A DNA stretch of 64,000 nucleotides. Origin: Trichoplax sp. H2. Lineage: Eukaryota; Placozoa; Uniplacotomia; Trichoplacea. Positions 55,901 to 64,000 of the stretch are shown one piece after another; position 1 is the stretch's first letter, and every line of letters starts with the position of its first letter. Under the pieces are notes generated by a model, which worked only from the letters and a program-made list of their open reading frames with translations, searched no databases and was not told the DNA's origin. The stretch spans positions 496,001 to 560,000 of the forward strand of contig NOWV01000001.1 in the NCBI GenBank assembly GCA_003344405.1, given 5' to 3'. The position numbers were made by a program, and so were the translations under genes.

Positions 55901-58900
55901 AATCGTAGGGAACTAATGGGTTCGGTCATGGAAAATTTAAAATCGGGTTTATCTAGCGTAAGTAAACTAATTTTTAATTATAAACTGAAAGTTAAACATA
56001 GGTCGTCGAGATACAGACTCATTATACAGTTATACGAGTACAGGAAATTAATCTTAATTTTTAATATCTATCGTTTAGAAGGATGATATCAATCATGAAT
56101 CGAAATTACCTGGACTTGATGACGAATCAAAATGGATTTTATTACGACATAATGATAATCATCGACCTTACCGTAATTACACAATGCCATTCGCATAGGA
56201 TTCTAATCTAAAATTAATTTACAAGCATAATGTTACTAATACATGTTGTGTACTCAGCTAATAATTATGCTTACATTTTTTACTGATATATTTTAGCTTG
56301 GTGTATGGGAATACTCATCCTAGGTGGTGTTCTTGTTGGTAAAGATACTACCTATGCCGTTATCGATAATATGGAAAGAGAAACGGAGTTAGAATATGAG
56401 TCGAAAATGACAATCGGTAACGCGATAACAATAAAACTTTTACCTTGTATAAGCTGGAAGCCTTAATACTGTTTACTGCATACACTGTATCAAATTGTAG
56501 GTGATATCGTCATATCATGGGATGGTCATACTCTAATAAACAAGTCCTTTGAGGAAGTAAGGAGTATTGTATCGACGACTGCTGATGCAGTTTGTATTCG
56601 TGTTTGCCGAGCAACAGAAAGGTCAGTTTCAGATAATACTTGTAACATCACTGTTTCTCCAGTTATAATTATCAATGCAGTTTTACGATATATTTGATAC
56701 TATTTGATAATGCACATTAGAATATCAAAATTTAATACTTCTATTGATCAATTCATTCATGACTAAATAAATCTAAGCATGACTGTCTTTGGAATTTAGT
56801 GCTTTTGTTCAAGACTTACGAATGATACCGGATACAATGACTGGTGAAAATAACTTTATCAAAATAGTACTTAGCAGTAGCTGGGAGACCTTCAACATGG
56901 AGGATACTCGTAAAGTATCGACAGAAAATACTAAAAAGACCTTACTTTCTGTTCAAGATACTAGTGGTAATTATTTTCTTGTATCGTATATTTATTTATA
57001 AATTAATTCGAAGTTTAACGGTGTTGTTAACACCTATTACTGTACTTACTATTTACTATTCATATTTCTGTAGCAGACGACATGGAAAGTTCTCAGGAAA
57101 TAACTCAAGAGGTACGTGTATCTACTAAATTATATAGAGTTAACTGTTAAATAGGCGTCATAATTATTTAACGAAGACTTCAAATTACTAGCTATTCCTA
57201 GAAATATCATCGTATACTAATTAGGATTTATCTTAATTATCCCTACAAAGGCATTCAATGATAATCCCCGTAATGGTAGAATCAAGGTAAGGCAGTTTTT
57301 AAAAATTTCCGACGGTTTTACAAATGGCTAAATGATCATGACGCTATCTTTTTAGCTTAGTGTTAAATATCATGATTCTGGAAGACTGGAAGTTTATATC
57401 GCGGAAGCAGCGGATATAAACCCCGATGAAATTACTAGCGATTCCATTTTTTATGTTCAGCTGTGCTTTATAACGCAAGATGGGTAATTCTAATTACAGT
57501 CTATGCATTTATAAGTGCAAATTTCAATTTCAAAAATTTAACGAGTTTTATTGGTTATAGCGAAATAAGTGAAGTTTGGACGTCTTTGTCTATGGACGAT
57601 TCTAAATCCACAAAACTCGAATGGAACCAGTTATATTCTTGTACAATAAATCATAATGAAGTAAGTAGCGTGGGTATTTAAAACTTTAAATTAAGTTAAT
57701 GTAGTTGTTTACAGGCTAAATTGAACAGAAAGTGCAATTAATCAATAGAAACTTAATCCACTCTATATCGTTTTACAGCTATTGAAGACATCCCTTGCTG
57801 TTATTTTATGGCAACTGAGTAGTAATATTACGAAAGTGCGAGAAGTAAGCCGTCGATCCTTGCTACAATATATTTGTAAATATACATTTATTCTTCAACT
57901 TACGATATCTGTTGGATCAGGTTATAGTTAATCCTGAACGAGCTGCCCTCGAAGTAGAGCCTCAATGGTATCAATTATATCCCCACGATGACAACTTTTT
58001 CGAACTTCCATCGCCTCCATGCTCCGAGAAAGTTCACGAACCTGAAATGAAGAACATTCAACATGCTATTCCTGAAGCTATTGTTCAAGACAACGATTTG
58101 ACAGATCACCCTGAACAAGTGCAAAAAGTAGATGTGAAAGGTAAGTTGTAGATGCAACTGTATTCTATCTTTCTTCAGGTTATTGATACTCACTAACCTA
58201 TATGATCCATATGACGTCAGCTTCAGCTAAATTACGCGAAGTAATCGCTGTTAAGACACTCCGTAAGGCCTCAAATCTTGCATCATCCAGCCAAGGTATG
58301 ACACGAAATCCTGGTGAAGATCCGGAATATAAGAAAGATTTGTTCCAGAGACGCAGGTCTAGTCTCGATGGAGTAGCTTGCAAAGACGTTAGTGAAACTC
58401 TCGCATTATCGTATAATGATGCACAACGAGCAGATCGAACTGATAGTGCAAATATATCCGAATCGGGCATTATGGAAAACTACTGCTTTAGTGGAATCAG
58501 GTCAACGAGTCACGTAGTTCCTCGAAGTGACTCTGTATCTAGTTTTTGTAGTTATCAAGATATGACCTCTACAACGGATTATAGCGACACTGAAGTAAAG
58601 AAGCAAGAAAGTACCAGTGGAACAAGATTTAGAAAGAAGAGAGGCAGAACCAATTCTAAATCTTCATTGCTAGAAAGACTCTTGCTGAAAGGTCGATTAA
58701 CAGAAAACAACGATAAAATATTTAGTTGCCCGCCAAGTCCAAATTCTGAGCGTTATAGACGTACTAGCAAAAATTCCGGTAATATTAATTTATGCATACT
58801 AAGTAAAAATTGGTCCTAAAATACAAATAATATTAGAAATGTTTCAAGTATAGGCTTGCATATGAGTAGTATCTAAGGATTTCGTATATATACGGTGATT

Positions 58901-60335
58901 TAGTAGATAATAGTCCAATCCCAGGTGATGCTACTCCAGTGCGGACACGTTGGCAGCTCAATTCAGAGGTAATTGAAGATAGATTGGAAGCTATAAGTCA
59001 ACAAAACCTTGGACCTGGACAAATAGCTGCAAATTCTGGTCAATTTGGAGGTACTTTTAATATCGACTGTATCAAATTCATCTAGTTTAGGAGATTTGAA
59101 GGACGTGATATGTATTATTTGTAGCAATTAAACAATTAGGTATATCAACAATCATGTTAATAACTTTATTTCATATCAGTAAATATCAGTCGAAACGTCG
59201 GTGCTCTTCAGCTGACCATACGAGAAGTCGAAAATAGCTTACAACTCCATATCATTAGAGCAGTTAATTTAATGGCAACTGTAGTATTACCAGGTATGCT
59301 TATTTGGTTCAATTATCTTGCACTAAGTATGTAACTATGTATGTTGTCTCATTATGGTATACAGCGTATTATAATTATATGATATAATTTACACTCTATT
59401 TAGTAATTTAATATCAAAACTTTAAATGTACCTACTATTTCTAGCGTTGATCTTACAAAAATGTAATTACCCTTACTTGCTTTATATATTATAGATACCT
59501 TTGTAAAGATTTATTTAATGGAAGGTGGAATACACAATATCAAAAATAAAAAGCGGAATATCGTGCACAAAGCTAAGAGTCGATCAGTTAAAAACACAAA
59601 GAGTCCAATCTACGATTTCATGCTATCATTTTCGAATTATAAGAAATCTCAAGTTCTATATGTAAGTTACATTGATATCAGAGAAAATACAACTATAGCA
59701 TCTAGACCTTAGGGTGCCATACTGAAATTTAAATTATTTCTTAAATTTAGTTGACTGTCTGGTCTATGGAATCTAGCAATCGCAGCAAAAAGCGACTTAT
59801 CGGAGATATTACCATCGCTCTGGATTTAGTCGACCTCCAATACTGTGTAAATAGATGGTACTGCTTGATGTCACAGCAAACGACTGAAAAACCTATACCA
59901 CACACGAGGCCTCGTTTATCTATCGCTTCAACGAATTCTATGTCGTCTATTGATGCGCCTGTGCATAGTGATATCTTTCCTACCCGAGATCAGAGGAAGC
60001 AGAAGCTTAAGCAGCAAAGAGATCGATATAGAACGAAAGCTTCATCTCTTAGTGAACCACGAACATCACAAACTATCGACAATCAAGGAAAAGATTCTGC
60101 GGAAACATCAGAAGCTGACAAAATATCTGCAATGGAAAGTGATAACTCTTACCTTGAACGGGATTTGTACATGCTGCAATCGACTGGTGCCACTGCAGAT
60201 ACTACAGAAGTTAGCGTTCATGAACAAGAAGACAAAATATCTGCAGCATCTGAGACAGAGTTCGTTCTGCCGCCTCGGTCTTCTTCAGAAACACTACCAG
60301 CCAATGCTACTACAGACGACGAACAATGGTTCTAG
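52953..60335 (+). CDS. RIM-type active-zone scaffold (RIMS1/2 homologue): zinc finger, PDZ, C2A, C2B
   Basis: Nineteen exons: 52953-52988, 55126-55298, 55446-55629, 55799-55957, 56079-56172, 56297-56416, 56501-56621, 56800-56966, 57074-57111, 57251-57286, 57356-57483, 57561-57660, 57779-57844, 57921-58140, 58221-58778, 58904-59050, 59180-59293, 59495-59661, 59751-60335. Total 1070 aa. The Rab-binding helices (PDLSHLTVHELKILKEVLEKQ) frame a FYVE-like zinc finger with eight Cys (C93, C96, C109, C112, C117, C120, C139, C142). The PDZ spans about 205-296. C2A spans about 370-495 and ends in the RIM-like EPQWYQLYPHDD. A Ser-rich linker leads to C2B at about 785-920 (GALQLTIREVENSLQLHIIRA ... FVKIYLMEGG ... 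VNRWYCLM), then a long Ser/Asp-rich tail. In neurons RIM ties Rab3 vesicles to Munc13 and calcium channels; here it may organise regulated secretion. Exon 1, across a 2.1-kb intron, is the weakest piece. Confidence 0.9.
52989..55125 (+). other. Proposed intron 1 of the RIM gene
   Basis: 2.1 kb with no coding signal I can support. If the 12-codon first exon is wrong, the true start would lie in or upstream of this stretch. Confidence 0.4.
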
Positions 60336-62094
60336 AAATACGATCCAATACAGTATAGTATAGTAAATTAAAAATTTCAAATACCTACATTTGCATACTG
60401 CTTGAGACAGGTGGCATATGTATACTACGTAACTTTCATAATTGATTAAAGCTTACTAGCTTAGACATATATTACAGTCCGAGTATGATTTATTTGTTCT
60501 TTGCATATCGCAATTGTAAAAAGTATAAAAGTATAAAATAATCTCATAACAATACATTTCACTCAACCGATAACTTAAATTTCCGCAATTAATCAATTTC
60601 TTCTAACTTAAAAGTAAGCGTATAACTTCTTCATTTATTATCATTGAAATAACATAATGTTATTTGTATGGTATCACGAATTATTTTTATTTATAAAACT
60701 GTGTACAAAGTTTCAATATTCATGTAAGCTATAAACTATTCTTTACTATCATTATCAAAATCCTTTCTGTCATATACTTGAAAATGTTGAGCTACGACGT
60801 TAATTAATTATTTACTTTTTGATGGCGATATAAATTTCAAACCAATGCCTCATTTCTCTACGTCATCTACAACCTACTATATATTTATTACGTAAATGGA
60901 GCTGCTTTAAGAATTCTTATCTATACTCTCCTGTTGTAAAATTTATTTCAGCATATTTTGTCTTTGGTATTTTATCCCTCGTCTAAGTAATACTTTACAA
61001 TTATGATAATATTGAAACTGAAGAAATTATCAATTCCTCAGTTCTTGTTGGTTTTAAATGTACTTTGAAAGTATGCTATATTGATTTACCTAGCGACTGC
61101 TTGATAATCACTATTTAATCTTGTATATATATATATACAGTATAATTAGACAATAATTGGGATTAAAAAAGATCTCCAAAGTATACATACACTTGTGGCT
61201 ATTAGTAAACTCAATAAAATTATACATCATCAACTGAAAGCCTGGCTGCTACTTGACTTTAATTGAGTACAGAATACTTCTAACCTGAAGACTGATAACT
61301 TGTTATTAAAGGCTAGCAATGATGCAATGAAGCTAGTCGAATAGGGTCTAGCAATAACCATCAAAAAATCTGATCAGTTTCATGTTTAATAATGAACTAC
61401 TTGTGGCCGAATGTAGTGTTGTGTGCGATCATTTTATATTTAACATGTTAGTCTAGGGAATATAGAAAATTCACATACAAGAAATAATTTTATTATAATA
61501 TACAAGTGCTGTAATGTGACAGCGATTTAATAAGCTACGTATTAAGGCGTATCAATCGGGCCGTCGTCATTTTTCGGAGTAAGTTTATATACAAATTCGA
61601 TCCCGATCGACTTTTCCCGGCAACTACGAAGCATAGATAAGAGAAAAGTTTAGATAATGGCTCCAATTAGAAATTTTCAAATTTATATTAACAATAACAT
61701 TATCATATACACCTTACAGTAACTGTACAGTGTACAATGTATGATATCTACAATATATGCGATATCTAATAATGTGGGAAAAGCCAACGCACTTTATTAG
61801 ACGGATATAATCAGGATAATATTTATAGTAAATTAATTGCTGAAAGAGAACCCTCAATTACTCCCTATATCCGTCATAGCCGTCCATGTGTAGTGAACTA
61901 CATGTATTGTCCAGTATTCTCGACGGGACGCCGCATGTGTGCAGTATAAAATATATTTAATTAAATATATACTTTGTATGTGATAAATTTTAGCAGTTAG
62001 CATTTCATTATAATTATTTAAGAACACCATCTTTACGAACTGCCGATCGTAAGCAAGATCTTATAAAACTGAAATCGTTATTTTATGGATAAAA
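60336..62094. other. Convergent 3' spacer between RIM and the ERICH1-like gene
   Basis: AT-rich sequence, with a (TA)n run at about 61124-61138. No exon, RNA gene or mobile element is visible. I looked here for a missing C-terminal domain of the ERICH1-like gene and did not find one. Confidence 0.5.
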
Positions 62095-63148
62095 TTAAGA
62101 ATTTATTATTACTATCATTATCAATACTACATTACTGCACCTGGCCTTGGATTCTTCCTTAAGTCTGTCCCTCCTCCTTTTCTTCTTTAGTTTACGTTTT
62201 TGATTTTTTGTTAAGATATTCTGCTCAGAAACTTGATCATTCAACGTTATTTCCTTTTTTCCAGGTAACTCCGCAAGATGAATCTTATTTGAGATTTCAC
62301 CTACAATATACGTATTCATATAATATTGCATTTGCTCATTTTATTTCCAATTAATTACTAACGTTGCATCCTTTTATAACCTGAATGTTCTTTAGGTCAT
62401 AGCTAAACATATTCTAGGAAACGCCTAGCTATTATCTCCTCGGAGGTAAGATAACTGCTCTATTACATCGATATTCGTATGTTTTTGCAACATTACAGTA
62501 TTGGCTCACTCAATACAGAAATACGAAACGTTCACACTTATGAAGTAGCAAGTGGCAGTACTAACTGAGGGTTCGTACTAAGGAATCATTGATATATGAT
62601 TCATTTTATAATTTTTGTACGGTATGTTGTGCTCGATAAATAAGTTAACGTCTAGTACCCAGTATCACCGTATGAATAAGTAAATCAACTTAGAATAACC
62701 GGACCGACATTACTGTACAATGTGCATCAGAGTACTGCAAATCACTATTGTACATACCTACATGCTTCTGTATTTTAGTCTTCCGAGGTAATGCGATGTC
62801 GTCAGTATTTGATAAATCATGATCGTCATCATCTTTTGCCCAATTATTGTCCATAATTGGAGGCAGAGATTCTGCACCTTCGCTGTTAACTTTGTTTGGA
62901 TCAGTCACATCAGTCATATCTTGTGCATCACTAGAGCTAATATTACTTTCAAATAGATTCGGATATAACTTTTCTAGTACGCGCCTCTTGAAATCTGATG
63001 AATTATAACATTGAAATGGATCGGTTAAAATCTGATAACACAGACTACAGTGTCATTAATTTTACAAGTACAACTAACAGAATTAACCCATTTCTCTGGA
63101 AAATCTTGCTTCCTCATCCTCACTGGTATCCGATCCCGCATCCTCCAT
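62095..63148 (-). CDS. Small nuclear-type protein similar to the N-terminal half of ERICH1
   Basis: Three exons on the minus strand: 63148-63088, 62994-62758 and 62300-62095, giving 167 aa with phases closing. Features in order: acidic start (MEDAGSDTSEDEEARF); a short helix FKRRVLEKLYPNLFES, resembling the N-terminal HVFVEKVLQRLFP segment of ERICH1; an acidic linker (AKDDDDHDLSNTDD); the motif PRKTKIQKHV, resembling PKRRRIRKHK; LTKNQKRKLKKKRRRDRLKEES, very like the SKNKKRKLKKKQQIKRKK block; then a short hydrophobic end. The order and spacing of three blocks fit ERICH1 (glutamate-rich protein 1). Its C-terminal helical domain is missing here, either lost or on unrecognised exons, since GCCAG|GTGCAG near 62144 could be a donor. 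Family function is unknown; the basic cluster suggests nucleolar or nuclear location. Confidence 0.55.
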
Positions 63149-64000
63149 CTTTAATGCAATGTACAGTATAGCATTAATAATAAATATCCGAACTGTGTTG
63201 TGAACGAAGACCAAAATGCTGTTCTGTACTGCGCTCAATTACACTTATACTGTATAATACACTACTTGACTGAGTACAGTATACGGTATAAGAGTACTAT
63301 CGTAGCGGGGAAGACGGTCTAACTTGATATATACTGTACAGTATGAAGAAATCACTATCCGACCATCAGGCCGTCTGCCTGTATGTCTGTATCAGGCCCG
63401 GCTCGGACTGCCGGACTGCTGTAATATAAGCAGAAAGAGAAGGTGACCAATGGCGGTACAGAAAGCTTTTTCTTTTACCTATTACAGAGTAATTGCATCG
63501 AGCATATGCAGTTTTTTTTACTTTTATGATATTGCATGAATAACGGTGTACAATAGCTCTGATTGCTGTATACATGCGCGATATCATTAATAATATACAT
63601 ATATATGCGAGTACAATCTACTATTACAGTCATATTTTTTAGATATGGGATTTTCGAGATTTTTACCTATGGCTTTCCATTTTTTTCTTCCCAATTTTGA
63701 CTGTATAGCACCGGTATACTACAATATGTTATATACCAGTTGGTAAATTCCCTGCTCGCGATATTTTGCGAGGTTGTTTTTGAACATAATACAGTATTTC
63801 AATATATGTACTGTATAATTTTACTACATTTCTTTGTATGGTCTTAATCTCGTGCAACTCAATAATATTTCGTATTTCTTATGTTATGAACGATACTCAG
63901 AAATTGTTGGGACATGTGCTGTTGTGCACTTACACGCAGGCCCTCCGACAATGGTAATATCACACATATCATAGATAATAAATACTTTATAGTAAATATC
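63149..64000. other. 5' flank of the ERICH1-like gene
   Basis: TACAGTATA/ACTGTACAGTA motifs cluster at about 63160-63345, starting about 15 bp upstream of the proposed ATG. The remainder to 64000 contains no gene I can support; the 73-codon minus frame at 63366-63587 has no recognisable domain. Confidence 0.4.

Noticed and set aside
62095-63148. Assignment of the small minus-strand gene to CUSTOS (C12orf43)
   Set aside because: Acidic start and basic end fit loosely, but the PRKxKIxKH and KNxKRKLKKK blocks in order fit ERICH1 better.

Overview
The window is animal nuclear DNA, AT-rich and compact. It carries intron-rich genes with introns of roughly 40-2,400 bp, GT-AG splice sites (one GC-AG), no operons and no ribosome-binding sites. 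The gene content (CARM1, SMAP-type ArfGAP, LTV1, a GLUT12-like transporter, NKAPD1, ERICH1-like, a RIM-type active-zone scaffold and a glutaredoxin-DEP-DUF547 fusion) together with the small genome style points to an early-branching metazoan. A placozoan such as Trichoplax is my best guess. This is inference from gene content and architecture, not from a database match. All gene models were built by hand from splice signals, frame continuity and remembered family motifs. In each multi-exon model the phases close exactly from ATG to stop.

Layout: (1) 1-8.7 kb: two tandem paralogues (+ strand) of a TMEM104-like/AAAP-family multipass transporter, separated by a composite minisatellite. (2) 8.7-10.45 kb: gene-free, with a 20-N assembly gap whose two flanks are the same sequence. 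(3) 10.45-16.6 kb (- strand): arginine methyltransferase CARM1/PRMT4, 12 exons, head-to-head with (4) NKAPD1 (+, 17.8-19.35 kb). A duplicated, palindrome-rich 1.2-kb promoter block lies between them. (5) 19.35-21.5 kb: a 4-copy ~207-bp tandem repeat. (6) 21.5-25.9 kb (+): membrane-anchored glutaredoxin-DEP-DUF547 protein. (7) 26-29.4 kb: mostly gene-free, with one possible tiny membrane protein and a striking 1-kb block of foldback repeats. (8) 29.4-33.8 kb (+): SMAP-type ArfGAP. (9) 35.4-38.8 kb (- strand): ribosome-assembly factor LTV1, 12 exons. (10) 38.8-43.2 kb: no supported gene. (11) 43.2-48.3 kb (+): GLUT12-like sugar transporter, 15 exons. (12) 48.3-52.9 kb: gene-free with small duplications. 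(13) 53-60.3 kb (+): RIM homologue, 19 exons (zinc finger, PDZ, C2A, C2B). (14) 62.1-63.15 kb (- strand): a small ERICH1-like gene.

The genes are unrelated housekeeping or regulatory functions (histone/RNA-factor arginine methylation, Arf GTPase control, 40S assembly, sugar uptake, exocytosis scaffolding, redox), so no shared pathway is implied. The most unusual non-genic signal is a pentamer, ACAGT/ACTGT, that forms GTAC-centred palindromic islands. They recur within a few hundred bases to about 1 kb upstream of several start codons (both transporter paralogues, the CARM1/NKAPD1 divergent promoter, SMAP, LTV1, ERICH1-like). In two places they are embedded in larger duplicated or inverted modules.
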